Positions 1 to 7,756 of a stretch of DNA of 34,451 bases are shown piece by piece; the stretch's first letter is position 1, and each line of letters starts with the position of its first letter. Under the pieces are notes generated by a model that worked only from the letters and a program-made list of their open reading frames with translations, did not search any database and had not been told where the DNA came from. Origin of the DNA: UBA5448 sp045536965 (GTDB lineage: Bacteria; Bacillota; Clostridia; Oscillospirales; SIG627); the NCBI GenBank assembly GCA_045536965.1, contig JAZSON010000015.1, positions 1 to 34,451 on the forward strand. Direction: 5' to 3'. The translations under genes were made by a program, and so were the position numbers.

Positions 1-10
1 CAAGTTTCAT
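1..10 (-). CDS. 5' end of an unidentified minus-strand gene (partial)
   Basis: Only the start is in the window. Read on the minus strand, ATG lies at 10-8 followed by AAA and CTT (Met-Lys-Leu). An exact AAGGAGG ribosome binding site lies at 25-19, 8 nt upstream of the ATG, which makes this a convincing translation start. The product cannot be identified from three codons. It lies downstream of the three-oxidoreductase operon on the same strand and could be its fourth gene. The 230-nt gap and the leader hairpin suggest separate control. Confidence 0.6.
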
Positions 11-17
11 ACTTGAT

Positions 18-76
18 TCCTCCTTCGTCTTTTCGTTGTGGTTGGCAAACCCACTTCTATTTTAGACGAAGGAGGA
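18..76 (-). promoter_or_regulatory. inverted repeat sequestering a ribosome binding site
   Basis: A perfect 13-bp inverted repeat joins 18-30 and 64-76, and the 33-nt loop contains a smaller GGTT/AACC hairpin. On the minus-strand transcript the 3' arm carries the AAGGAGG of the partial gene at 1-10, and the 5' arm is its exact complement. Folding would hide the ribosome binding site. A translational switch is inferred, because the structure lacks a T-run on the gene side. Confidence 0.45.
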
Positions 77-240
77 TTCTTTTTCTACTCATAGCTAAAG
101 CTTTTTGGCACCACCAGCACTGCTGGTGGTTGATTACACAACCCGAGCGACGGGGACCGGCGTGGGCGACATCCGAGAAGCGCTGCCGGTGGCAGAAGTA
201 GCGAGCGGATGGGGGCGCGAAGCACCTTCGAATGTTTTTT
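77..240. other. intergenic stretch with a 10-bp hairpin
   Basis: No credible gene is visible between the partial gene's leader and the Gfo/Idh/MocA stop. The stretch holds one strong hairpin: arms 110-119 and 121-130, perfect 10-bp complementarity around a single C. No T-run follows it on the minus strand, so it is not a normal terminator for the upstream operon. The rest is GC-rich and not recognisable. Confidence 0.4.
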
Positions 241-1203
241 CTATTCGGCTTTGATTTCATCCAAAAACACTTCTCTGCCCCCTTCATCACGAGAGCGCAG
301 TCCGCCAATGACAAGCTTCATCAGTTCGACCGATTCTTCAAAGGGGAACGGTTCTTTTCCGGTGCGCAACCAATGGACAAACAGATCAAGCTGCTTTTTA
401 AACATGTAATAGGAATCGGTGGCCTGCAACAGAATGGAACCGTGTTCTCCCACCACCATAATGGGTGCAGCGGCCATCCCGATGCCTTGGATGATGTTTA
501 CATTGCAGCCGCTTTGATGTTTGATATGTACGACGGTGCGTTCAAAGGTTCCCGTGTTGCGAACCGAGGTGAACCCACGTCCCAGTAAGGGATAGATCGC
601 TTCTAATGCGTGGATGCCGTAGTTTTCGAATTTTTTAGGCATGGGAGAGCAGATATAAAAAAGTTTGCCAAGTTCATGATGACTTGCATAATAAGGTTCG
701 TACTCTTTGGCATACCGCATACAGGAGGAGGTGATAAACGCCGCGCCCGCTTTTCGCCATTTTACAAATGTATGAAGATCCTCTTCGGTATTGACCAATG
801 GCTTATCTATAAACATGGGGATTTTTGCTTCAATAAACGGGCGACACCGTTCCACATGCTCATTGCCGTCATCGGTTGCGACGATCACCGCGTCTACCTT
901 TCCGATCATTTCGGTGGGATCATCCAATACTTCGGGGATATATGCGGCGCGCGCGATATGCTCCGCTCGCTTTCTTTGGGCATACCCTGTGCAACAGATG
1001 CAGGTGATTTTTGCATTGGGAATGCCAATGGTTTCGGGGGGCTGTTTTGCCAGATAAACGGGAATCACGGGAAATCCGCATTCTTCCATTTCTATTGGGT
1101 TATATCCGTTGAACATGGCGCTCCAGGAATAAGGGTGCCCGTTTCCTTCGGTCATGCCGAGAATGCCAATGCGCAATGGTTTTTCTCCAAATGGAATTTT
1201 CAT
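241..1203 (-). CDS. Gfo/Idh/MocA-family NAD(P)-dependent oxidoreductase
   Basis: A 320-residue cytosolic protein, normal length for the family. The N-terminal Rossmann fold is seen in GILGMTEGNGH near residue 13, and VDAVIVATDDGNH-like residues follow near 103-115. The family's EKP signature appears as FIDKPLV, with the catalytic-region lysine at K134. The C-terminal half matches the alpha/beta substrate domain. Such enzymes oxidise or reduce hydroxyls of sugars, inositols and their derivatives; the substrate cannot be read from sequence. AAGGAG lies 8 nt before the ATG. It is the last gene of an SDR - aldo/keto reductase - Gfo/Idh operon, 24 nt after the aldo/keto reductase, so the three enzymes probably act on one sugar or polyol. 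Confidence 0.85.
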   Translation of the reverse strand: MKIPFGEKPLRIGILGMTEGNGHPYSWSAMFNGYNPIEMEECGFPVIPVYLAKQPPETIGIPNAKITCICCTGYAQRKRAEHIARAAYIPEVLDDPTEMIGKVDAVIVATDDGNEHVERCRPFIEAKIPMFIDKPLVNTEEDLHTFVKWRKAGAAFITSSCMRYAKEYEPYYASHHELGKLFYICSPMPKKFENYGIHALEAIYPLLGRGFTSVRNTGTFERTVVHIKHQSGCNVNIIQGIGMAAAPIMVVGEHGSILLQATDSYYMFKKQLDLFVHWLRTGKEPFPFEESVELMKLVIGGLRSRDEGGREVFLDEIKAE

Positions 1204-1227
1204 AACTGTTTCTCCTTGATTTATCGG

Positions 1228-2169
1228 TTAATTTTGCGGTTTTGGTCTGGATAAGACCTTCATGATTTCGGGAATGTTTACCTCTTTGAATTCGTTTTGA
1301 AGTTGTGCCAACATTTTTTTTGAAAGTTCGGGGGTCTCAAAATAAGAAATATTTTCCCGTACTTGCTCGGCGGTGTCTGCGCCGAGAACCAAACTGGTAA
1401 CCCCTGCCGTGTCACGGATAAAGGCGATGGCCAGTTCAGCAATGGTCATCCCTGCGGATTTTGCAATCTCGCCCAAACGGTATAGATTGGGCACAGCATG
1501 CTTGGCAAGGATGGGATCTTCTATTTTATCGGGATTGAGAAAAAACAACCCTTGCAAAAAAACACTGCGCACAAAAACGGTGTAACCCCGTTCTTTGAGT
1601 TTTTCGGTTGCTCCCGAGGCGATCAAACGTTGATCAAATATACTCATTGGAAGCTGGGTGACGGTATATTGCGGGTATTTGAGCATTTCTTCCAAATCCG
1701 TCTGTGTGTATATCGAAACACCAATCTGATCGGTATAGCCTCTTTGGATGAGTTTTTCGGTGATTTTTGCGATTTTATTGCCGTATTCAAACATGTCTCC
1801 CACGTTATGGAGCAATATCGCATCCACCTTTGGAACGCCGAGGCGTTCCAACGACTCTTCCACCGAATGAATAACATGCTTTTCAAGTCCCTTTTCGTCG
1901 TTTTCGTGGCGAAGGAATTTTGTTGTGATATAGGGGAGCGCACCTGTATGGTTTTTGAGAAAACGACCGATTACCTCTTCGGCCGTACCGTAGCCGCGGG
2001 CGGTGTCGAGAGAGGTGATTCCGTTTTTAAAAGCGGTGCGCAACATGGCAAAACTTTGTTCATCACTCAGTTTCCCCTCGGTGTTGGCAATACCGTAGTT
2101 CATGCCAAATTGCACCGTGCCGACGGTCATAGCCGAAAGCTTTTTGTTTCCTGTGCCAGTATATTTCAT
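1228..2169 (-). CDS. aldo/keto reductase
   Basis: A 313-residue (beta/alpha)8-barrel NADPH-type oxidoreductase. The catalytic tetrad is visible: D55 and Y60 in SLDTARGYG, K84 in ITTKF, and H121 in ILLHNV. The C-terminal cofactor-binding region is seen in TSLVLGADTAEQVREN. The sequence resembles the L-fucose/D-threo-aldose dehydrogenase-like AKRs; the actual substrate is unknown. The reading frame stays open upstream to 2316, inside the neighbouring SDR gene. Two adjacent ATGs lie at 2172 and 2169; AAGAGG at 2181-2176 is spaced 6 nt from the second, which is chosen. It is the middle gene of the operon, 68 nt after the SDR stop. Confidence 0.85.
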   Translation of the reverse strand: MKYTGTGNKKLSAMTVGTVQFGMNYGIANTEGKLSDEQSFAMLRTAFKNGITSLDTARGYGTAEEVIGRFLKNHTGALPYITTKFLRHENDEKGLEKHVIHSVEESLERLGVPKVDAILLHNVGDMFEYGNKIAKITEKLIQRGYTDQIGVSIYTQTDLEEMLKYPQYTVTQLPMSIFDQRLIASGATEKLKERGYTVFVRSVFLQGLFFLNPDKIEDPILAKHAVPNLYRLGEIAKSAGMTIAELAIAFIRDTAGVTSLVLGADTAEQVRENISYFETPELSKKMLAQLQNEFKEVNIPEIMKVLSRPKPQN

Positions 2170-2237
2170 CATAAACCTCTTATGTATTATCCGTTCTTTT
2201 TGTGGGAGGTCAAATAAGACCGTTGGCTCTGTATTCG

Positions 2238-3035
2238 TCACCAAATGGTCCAACCGCCATCCATCACGATGGTAGCGCCCGTGATATAATTGGCGGCATC
2301 GGACGCTAAAAAGCAAACAGGACCCTTGATGTCGTCTTCATTGGCCCAGCATCCGAGCGGACAGTTGCGAACGTAGGTATCAAAAAACTCTTTTCGATTC
2401 TCATCGTTTTCTATACCGGGCGCATAGCCGCCCGGAGCGATGCTGTTAACGCGGATGCCGTCTTTTCCATACCGACCTGCCAAAAAACGGGTCATACCCT
2501 CCATAGCCCATTTTTCGGTGGTGTAATTGATCGGTTGATCGCCGTAGCTTTCGGGATAGAACGGGAAATGCGGACAGTCCAAACCGCGCATCGAACTGAT
2601 ATTGATGATACTGCCCTTCTTTTGTTTGAGCATTTCTGCTACCACAGCCTGTGTCAGCAGGATTTGTCCGTTTAAGTTGGTGTTCATTGAACTCTGCAGC
2701 TTTTCGCGGGTTGCATCCGAAAAAGAGGTGAGATTGCTGCGGTCGACTGCATTATTGACCAAAATGTCAATCCGACCGAATTGTTTTATGACAGCGCAAA
2801 CCAAATTTTGAATGGATTCATCGCTGTTCAGATCAATGCTCATACCGACTGCGTGATAGCCGTTTTCTCGCAGTTCTTCGGCATATTTTTCGCATTTTTC
2901 TTGGTTGCGGGATGCAATGACCACGGTAGCACCCATTTCGCAAAGTCCCAAAGAAATGCTGCTGCCGTAAAGTCCTCTTCCGCCGGTAACAATGGCCGTC
3001 TTGCCATCGAGTCGAAACAACTCGGTTGCTTTCAT
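2238..3035 (-). CDS. classical short-chain dehydrogenase/reductase (SDR)
   Basis: A 265-residue NAD(P)(H)-dependent oxidoreductase of classical SDR length. The glycine motif TGGRGLYG occupies residues 17-24, NNA is at 94-96, the catalytic serine is in INISSM near 147-148, and YxxxK is Y171/K175. The C-terminal ITGATIVMDGGWTIW is typical of gluconate 5-dehydrogenase or 3-oxoacyl-reductase-like members. It probably acts on a sugar acid or polyol, but substrate choice is inference from the neighbours. GAGGTGG precedes the ATG. It is the first gene of the minus-strand operon, transcribed away from the AraC-type regulator at 3205. Confidence 0.88.
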   Translation of the reverse strand: MKATELFRLDGKTAIVTGGRGLYGSSISLGLCEMGATVVIASRNQEKCEKYAEELRENGYHAVGMSIDLNSDESIQNLVCAVIKQFGRIDILVNNAVDRSNLTSFSDATREKLQSSMNTNLNGQILLTQAVVAEMLKQKKGSIINISSMRGLDCPHFPFYPESYGDQPINYTTEKWAMEGMTRFLAGRYGKDGIRVNSIAPGGYAPGIENDENRKEFFDTYVRNCPLGCWANEDDIKGPVCFLASDAANYITGATIVMDGGWTIW

Positions 3036-3071
3036 TCAAACCACCTCGAATATGATCGTATTTTTGATTTG

Positions 3072-3077
3072 ATTATA
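3072..3077 (-). promoter_or_regulatory. -10 element for the oxidoreductase operon
   Basis: Minus-strand TATAAT lies 37 nt upstream of the SDR start. No good -35 box lies 16-18 nt further upstream; the sequence there is TA-rich. A perfect -10 with a poor -35 suits a promoter that needs an activator, in keeping with the divergent AraC-type gene. The dependence is inferred. Confidence 0.5.
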
Positions 3078-3152
3078 CAAAAAAGACCTTGATATGTATA
3101 TATAGAATAAAGACACAAAAATCGGGGAGTGGCGTAATATTTAATAAATTTA

Positions 3153-3182
3153 TTGACAAACAGAGGGCGGCTTGGTTACAAT
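3153..3182 (+). promoter_or_regulatory. promoter of the AraC-type regulator
   Basis: Perfect TTGACA at 3153-3158, an 18-nt spacer, and TACAAT at 3177-3182. The predicted transcript starts shortly before the AGGGAGG ribosome binding site at 3191, giving a very short leader. Confidence 0.7.
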
Positions 3183-3204
3183 AAATGAAAAGGGAGGGAT
3201 GGAT

Positions 3205-4077
3205 ATGCAAGCATCGTCGGGTGCAAGCGAATATCGTGTTTGTTTGGAAAATATTTCGTTTCAGCTTTTGATTACGGGGTTGCAAAATGTTCAAAATCCG
3301 AAAAGACGACCGACCTCCTCTCTGCATAATCATATTAGCACCGAGCTTTTTTTCTGTGCTGAGGGCGAGATTGTTTTGCATACTGCCGATCGGGAAATCT
3401 GTTTGCAAACGGGGGATATTGCATTGATTCCGCCGGGGATTGCACATGAAAACTGCGGAATCAAAGAGCCGTCTCGCGGAATTGTTTTGAGTTTTTTGTG
3501 TGAAAAAATTAAAAATGAGCATTGCACAGACCTTTATAAAATGCTCTCTCCGCTCATCACCGAACAAAATATTTTGATCTATCGAAACCAACTGCCGCTT
3601 GTGAATAAAACCATCGATTCCTTGGCGGAATGTTGCCAAAATCCCCCGCTCTTTACCGCCGCGCTTGCTTTGCGGCAGATCCTTTGTTTGCTTTCGCTGA
3701 AGAGTGAAGCGGTATTGGCAGATCGCGCCGAATCGCAGAAATCTCCTTTGCATCGGGATATTCATTTTATGATGAAGCTCGACCACTTGATTTTCAGCGG
3801 TTACAACCAAAAGATCGATATTCGAAAAGCGGCCCAAACTCTTTATATCAGCCCGCGGCAACTTGATCGCATCGTTAAAAAGCGTTACGGAAAGACTTTT
3901 CACGCGATGTGTATGGAACAGCGCATTCACTCGGCTGAACAGCATCTTTTGTCTACTGCGATGTCGGTGGATCAAATTGCCATTGCCGTCGGCTTTAATT
4001 CCTCGGTCGGGCTTTATCGGGAATTTGAGAAAAAACACCGAATGACCCCTACCCAATTTCGAAAACAGTATAAATAA
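3205..4077 (+). CDS. AraC-family transcriptional regulator with N-terminal cupin
   Basis: A 290-residue DNA-binding protein. Residues about 30-95 form a cupin-type sensor: HNHISTELFF, then GEIVLHTADREICLQTGD and IPPGIAHEN. The C-terminal ~100 residues hold two helix-turn-helix motifs, with the typical second-HTH and tail pattern IAIAVGFNSSVGLYREFEKKH and TPTQFRKQY. The ATG at 3205 is chosen because AGGGAGG at 3191-3197 is 7 nt upstream; two earlier in-frame ATGs are too close to it or lack one. Being divergent from the three-oxidoreductase operon, it probably activates that operon in response to a sugar or a derivative. Confidence 0.88.
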   Translation: MQASSGASEYRVCLENISFQLLITGLQNVQNPKRRPTSSLHNHISTELFFCAEGEIVLHTADREICLQTGDIALIPPGIAHENCGIKEPSRGIVLSFLCEKIKNEHCTDLYKMLSPLITEQNILIYRNQLPLVNKTIDSLAECCQNPPLFTAALALRQILCLLSLKSEAVLADRAESQKSPLHRDIHFMMKLDHLIFSGYNQKIDIRKAAQTLYISPRQLDRIVKKRYGKTFHAMCMEQRIHSAEQHLLSTAMSVDQIAIAVGFNSSVGLYREFEKKHRMTPTQFRKQYK

Positions 4078-4127
4078 TGCCATTGTCCAAGGGCATTTTG
4101 TCACTTTTTAAGCAAAAAAAGACACCC

Positions 4128-4165
4128 AAGGGAGACACTTCGTAAGGAAGTTGTCTCCCTTTTTT
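4128..4165 (+). terminator. terminator of the AraC-type gene
   Basis: Arms AAGGGAGAC (4128-4136) and GTCTCCCTT (4153-4161) enclose an inner CTTC/GAAG pairing and are followed by a T-run. It lies 50 nt after the regulator's stop codon. Confidence 0.8.
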
Positions 4166-4174
4166 CTATTGGAT

Positions 4175-4208
4175 AAAAAAATGACACTTTCAGTTTTGAA
4201 AGTGTCAT
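4175..4208 (-). terminator. hairpin with T-run on the minus strand
   Basis: A perfect 12-bp stem (4181-4192 with 4197-4208) has the loop GTTT. On the plus strand it is preceded by six A residues, so on the minus strand it is a stem followed by TTTTTT. It probably ends transcripts coming from the GH20 gene, about 300 nt upstream on that strand. Confidence 0.6.
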
Positions 4209-4280
4209 AGTGGGTTACATACTTTGAGAAAGGTAAATACTTACCGAAAAAAGAAACTTATTATTTCGGCAGGTAAAATG

Positions 4281-4482
4281 ATATATCTCTTACGAGATAT
4301 GATATACGGCAAAAGCCGTATGATATATTTCCACTTCGTGAAAATATGATATAATATCCGTTCCCTAATATGCCGCAGGCATATATCATCGCTCGCAGAG
4401 CGATATCATATCGAAGATATATCACCCGTTCGTGCCGAGAACGGATATCATTGGGGCACCTTCCTTACGGAGGGTGCCCCAA
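4281..4482. repeat. punctuated hairpin array 1 (GAT/ATC linkers)
   Basis: This is a run of short palindromes separated by a fixed trinucleotide. Hairpins: 4283-4300 (7-bp arms, loop TTAC), 4304-4321 (7 bp, AAAA), 4325-4347 (10 bp with one mismatch, TTC), 4368-4384 (7 bp, GCA), 4388-4404 (7 bp, GCA), 4408-4420 (5 bp, GAA). Linkers at 4301, 4322 and 4348 are GAT; linkers at 4385, 4405 and 4421 are ATC, the reverse complement. Arms 4354-4363 and 4439-4448 pair over 10 bp and enclose the last three hairpins as a multibranch structure. A final 14-bp hairpin (4451-4482, loop TTAC, one G-T wobble) closes the region. No ORF is present. Function unknown; it is not CRISPR, since the palindrome arms differ. 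Confidence 0.8.
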
Positions 4483-4511
4483 TCGGGTGCCTTTTCGTTT
4501 GTTGTTATCTT

Positions 4512-6371
4512 TTAAACCTTCAAATTCGGGGTAGAAATGCGGGAGAATTGGTTGAATCCGCTTGTGCCTCGCGGCAAACGCACTTCTTCCAGCGCGTAAA
4601 TGACGGGAATTTCTCCGCTTAAATATTTTCTTATCAGCTCTTGTGCCGTATCGCAACGGGCGGCAACACCTGCATAACGGTAATCCATATTACACCAACC
4701 CACATCCTTTAAGGTTTTCATCCACAATGCTTTGTGGGCGGTATGTACTGTGGCAACCTCTTTTTTCAATTGGGGCAAAAGAACCTCTGCGATTTGGGCA
4801 AGTATCTCCTTGTCGCCCTCTTTGTAGGCGGGGGCGATCTTTTCGGCAATCAGACTCTTGATGGAAAGATATGAAAATACTTTGGCGGCAAAATCGTAAA
4901 GATCGCTGAAACGGTCGGGTGCAAACTGCTGCATGATTTTAGAATAAGCGGCATAATGGCCTGCCATGGGCTTTTTGTAAAGATTGGCGTCATAAAGACC
5001 TTCCAAAATATCCTGCCAGAACAACGGTTTTCCGAAAAAGCGATCGTGGAAATTCGCGTAAGTAACATCCCCGTCGAAATTGTTGTGATAAGAACTCATG
5101 GCAAGGAAAGCATCGTAATTACCGCCCGTAACCGCTTCAAAGCGTGCGCGTAGCTTTTCGTCGGTAACATCCTTGTCGTAGCAAAGCTCGGCAAAGAAGG
5201 AAAGTCCGAAAAGGTTAGCGAAAAGATCGCATTCGGCATTGTCGTTGAGCCAAAGGGTCATCATGGCTTCGCGTACATCATTGTTGCGGCAGGCATTTAA
5301 CGAGAAAACGGAAGTTTCCATGACATAGTGGTTTTCGGGGAAGTGACCGATCCAACTCCAAAGACCGCCTGCAAAAATGGTCTTTCGTCCCAAATCCTTG
5401 TGCTTTTTCAACATATAATCGTCGCAACGATTCTTTTCGCCGTAATGCCAGAAGACAAGCTCCACCTGTGGCGGAATCTTGGCGGCAACCTCGGGGAGAA
5501 TTTCGGTTTCTTCCAAGCAATAGCTCCGATGATCGGCGGCGCATGTGCGGAAATACATATCACTCCACATCATGGGAATAAGGCCGTATTTATCGGTGAT
5601 TTTCACAAGCTTTTCCATGTATTCGGCGAAGATCTCAAAGGTGGGGACATAACCGTGCTTATCAAAAAAGGCGCCGCGTCCCATATCCCATGCCTCGTCC
5701 ATACCGATATGGATGCGTTTGGAACGGAAGCAGGAAGAAACTTGGCCAATTAAGGCATCCAGAAATACGAAAGTCTTTTCTTCTCTGGCCAATAAAACAT
5801 TGGCGGTGTCTTTGATGGGGGAAGCTTCGGGCCACATTAAATATTTTTCCATGTGTCCGTAGCATTCCAGACAGGGGATCATTTCCATGCCGTATTCAAA
5901 GGCGTAGTCGTCCATGGCGCGGAGTTCTTCGGGAGAGTAGCGGCCGCGCATATAACCGAGATGATCGTAACCCTTGACGGTGACGGTGTCTTCGGTGTAG
6001 AGCATGGCCATGCTGTAACCCATCAAGGCCATATAATCGATCATTTTGTTGACACCGTCCACCGTAGGCACTGCGCAACGGGAGGTGTCGATCATGATGG
6101 AAAGCTCTTCAAAAAACGTATCTTCCGAAATATCAAAGGCGTTTTTGGTTTGGGCGTGTTCTGTCAAAAGACCGAGCGCACGGAAGAAATAGTGGTTTTT
6201 ATGGTAATAAATCGTGGCTTTGCCGTCTTTTAAGGATACCCCTGCGCGGTCGCCTTTGATGGCGGTGACGGCGATCCCGTCTCCCTGTTCAAAGGGGAGT
6301 ATGTTTTGCAAACGCTCGATGCCTTTTGTAAAGAATGGATCCACTTGGAAATTCAATTTGATCTTATCCAT
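4512..6371 (-). CDS. glycoside hydrolase family 20 beta-N-acetylhexosaminidase (cytosolic)
   Basis: A 619-residue exo-enzyme expected to release terminal GlcNAc/GalNAc from oligosaccharides. The GH20 catalytic pair is D225-E226 in RIHIGMDEAWDMG, the family's H-x-G-x-D-E signature. A small N-terminal alpha/beta domain (about 1-90) precedes the barrel; GLWSWIG and W-rich segments near 335-345 fit the substrate pocket. No signal peptide is present, so it acts in the cytosol on imported saccharides, like the single-chain GH20C-type enzymes of Firmicutes, which are of similar length. AGGAGA precedes the ATG. It follows the deacetylase-like gene by 72 nt on the same strand and probably shares its transcript. 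Confidence 0.85.
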   Translation of the reverse strand: MDKIKLNFQVDPFFTKGIERLQNILPFEQGDGIAVTAIKGDRAGVSLKDGKATIYYHKNHYFFRALGLLTEHAQTKNAFDISEDTFFEELSIMIDTSRCAVPTVDGVNKMIDYMALMGYSMAMLYTEDTVTVKGYDHLGYMRGRYSPEELRAMDDYAFEYGMEMIPCLECYGHMEKYLMWPEASPIKDTANVLLAREEKTFVFLDALIGQVSSCFRSKRIHIGMDEAWDMGRGAFFDKHGYVPTFEIFAEYMEKLVKITDKYGLIPMMWSDMYFRTCAADHRSYCLEETEILPEVAAKIPPQVELVFWHYGEKNRCDDYMLKKHKDLGRKTIFAGGLWSWIGHFPENHYVMETSVFSLNACRNNDVREAMMTLWLNDNAECDLFANLFGLSFFAELCYDKDVTDEKLRARFEAVTGGNYDAFLAMSSYHNNFDGDVTYANFHDRFFGKPLFWQDILEGLYDANLYKKPMAGHYAAYSKIMQQFAPDRFSDLYDFAAKVFSYLSIKSLIAEKIAPAYKEGDKEILAQIAEVLLPQLKKEVATVHTAHKALWMKTLKDVGWCNMDYRYAGVAARCDTAQELIRKYLSGEIPVIYALEEVRLPRGTSGFNQFSRISTPNLKV

Positions 6372-6443
6372 GGTAATCTCCTATGCTTTTATTTTGTGCG
6401 GCATGGAAAAATAAAAAAAGACGAAAACGCTTTTTATACAGAG

Positions 6444-7556
6444 TCAGTGGGTATCAAACTCAAACAGTTCGTCCATAAAGATGGGTTCGAATCCGTTTTT
6501 GACACACCAAGCAGCCGAAGCATCCAACTTTTCATAATAGTCGGTCATGTGGCTGGGATATTCGGGATAGAAATACTGCTCGTGCAAACAAAAATCCCTG
6601 AAAGCATAGCAGGGGAATTCTTGCGCCAGCCGATCGCTGTTTGCGGCAATATCAGCGGGATTGGCTCTTTGAATACCGCCGTTGTAGCGGAATAAATATA
6701 CATCCAGCTCTTTATCGTAATAATAGCCGTATTTTTTCAAAAGCGCGCATTGTTCACCGTCGCAGTACATACGGATGTCGGTTGCCCCGTCGGTATTTTG
6801 GTCGTACACGCAAACAAACGCCTTAACACCAAGGTCTCTGAATGCTTTGACAGCTTCCACCGTGCAATCTCCCCAATGGACGGTGGTGACGGTTTTGGCA
6901 AAGACTTCCTCGCCTGCAAAACGCAGAATTTCTTTGTGCACCCGCTCCATTTCAAAATAAGCCTGCTCGTAGGTGGCGCAAATGTAGGGTCTGTCGGGTT
7001 TGTCGGCGTTTGCGTGGAAGGAAAGACGAAGCCAATCGGAATTTGCTTTCCATTCGGCTTTGTATTTATCGGTCATTTGTGTCAAATTGAAGCCGCCGTG
7101 GCGGGGAGTTTCGTAATAGATATTGATGTGAAACTTGGAACTATATTTATCATGGATCGATTTAAGAAGAGAAAGGTAAGGGTCTTCAAACATCGACGTA
7201 TAGACATCCTTGTTTTCGGTGAGGTTTTGCAGAAACCAAATGTTATCGTCGAGCGAAAATCTGTATTTTTTATAACCTTTCTTCAAGAAGAAAACGTCAA
7301 TTTCCCATTTTTCCGCAGACTGGGTATCGACGACCGTGAGATGGTTTTTGTAGTTTTCGAGGGTGACGGAAGCTTTGTAAAGACCGTTGTTGTAATTCTC
7401 CATGGGGATGCCGTTGATTTCAAGCTTTTTCCCGTTTGCGGTAATGAATATGGCGGTGATTTTAAGAGTGTCGCCGATTCTTTGGCCGGCGGCCTCGGTC
7501 AACATGACACCATCTTTTGGGAAATGGAATTCTCCGCTGTTTGCATGTCTTAACAT
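6444..7556 (-). CDS. deacetylase-superfamily-like beta/alpha-barrel protein with N-terminal beta domain
   Basis: A 370-residue protein without signal peptide. Residues about 1-95 look like a beta-sandwich. The rest resembles the glycoside hydrolase/polysaccharide deacetylase fold: RFSLDDN (D103, D104) at the place of the NodB SFDDG motif, LRLSFHANADKPDRP (H181), TTVHWGD (H227) and LHEQYFYPEYP (H325). These conserved-looking acids and histidines suggest a metal site, but the canonical H-x3-H and RPP motifs are missing, so deacetylase activity is unproven. It is known to me only as a clostridial hypothetical family. AGGAGGG lies 5 nt before the ATG. It is the first gene of a probable operon with the GH20 enzyme, which suggests a role in amino-sugar metabolism. 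Confidence 0.6.
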   Translation of the reverse strand: MLRHANSGEFHFPKDGVMLTEAAGQRIGDTLKITAIFITANGKKLEINGIPMENYNNGLYKASVTLENYKNHLTVVDTQSAEKWEIDVFFLKKGYKKYRFSLDDNIWFLQNLTENKDVYTSMFEDPYLSLLKSIHDKYSSKFHINIYYETPRHGGFNLTQMTDKYKAEWKANSDWLRLSFHANADKPDRPYICATYEQAYFEMERVHKEILRFAGEEVFAKTVTTVHWGDCTVEAVKAFRDLGVKAFVCVYDQNTDGATDIRMYCDGEQCALLKKYGYYYDKELDVYLFRYNGGIQRANPADIAANSDRLAQEFPCYAFRDFCLHEQYFYPEYPSHMTDYYEKLDASAAWCVKNGFEPIFMDELFEFDTH

Positions 7557-7588
7557 GAAATCCCTCCTCGCAATGTGTTCTTTTCATT

Positions 7589-7617
7589 ATCATAACATTG
7601 GAGAATATGGAAATCAA
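7589..7617 (-). promoter_or_regulatory. promoter of the deacetylase-like/GH20 operon
   Basis: On the minus strand TTGATT (7617-7612), a 17-nt spacer, and TATGAT (7594-7589). It lies 33 nt upstream of the start codon at 7556. Confidence 0.6.
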
Positions 7618-7688
7618 GATATTTTTCGTCAAAAACATGTAGCTTTTTGTGTTTTCATGCCAAAAGCAAGAGGGGCGCATCAAAACGG

Positions 7689-7717
7689 TTGCAAAGAAAA
7701 GGTGTGTGTGCTACAAT
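7689..7717 (+). promoter_or_regulatory. promoter of cysK
   Basis: TTGCAA at 7689-7694, a 17-nt spacer, and TACAAT at 7712-7717. It is 40 nt upstream of the cysK start codon. No riboswitch-like structure or T-box can be seen in the short leader. Confidence 0.65.
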
Positions 7718-7756
7718 AAAAATAAATATAAAACGTGTTGAAAAGAGTGATTTTGG

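Noticed and set aside
110..130. Terminator after the Gfo/Idh/MocA gene
   Set aside because: The stem is strong, but on the minus strand it is followed by an A-rich, not T-rich, stretch.
2172..2316. N-terminal extension of the aldo/keto reductase
   Set aside because: The open frame overlaps the SDR gene and shows no family similarity; AAGAGG at 2181-2176 points to the ATG at 2169.
3073..4104. Minus-strand frame opposite the AraC-type gene
   Set aside because: It covers the regulator and its promoter, lacks start signals and has no domain.
4281..4482. CRISPR array
   Set aside because: Repeating units are palindromes with differing arms and 3-nt linkers. There is no constant 25-40 nt repeat with spacers and no cas gene.
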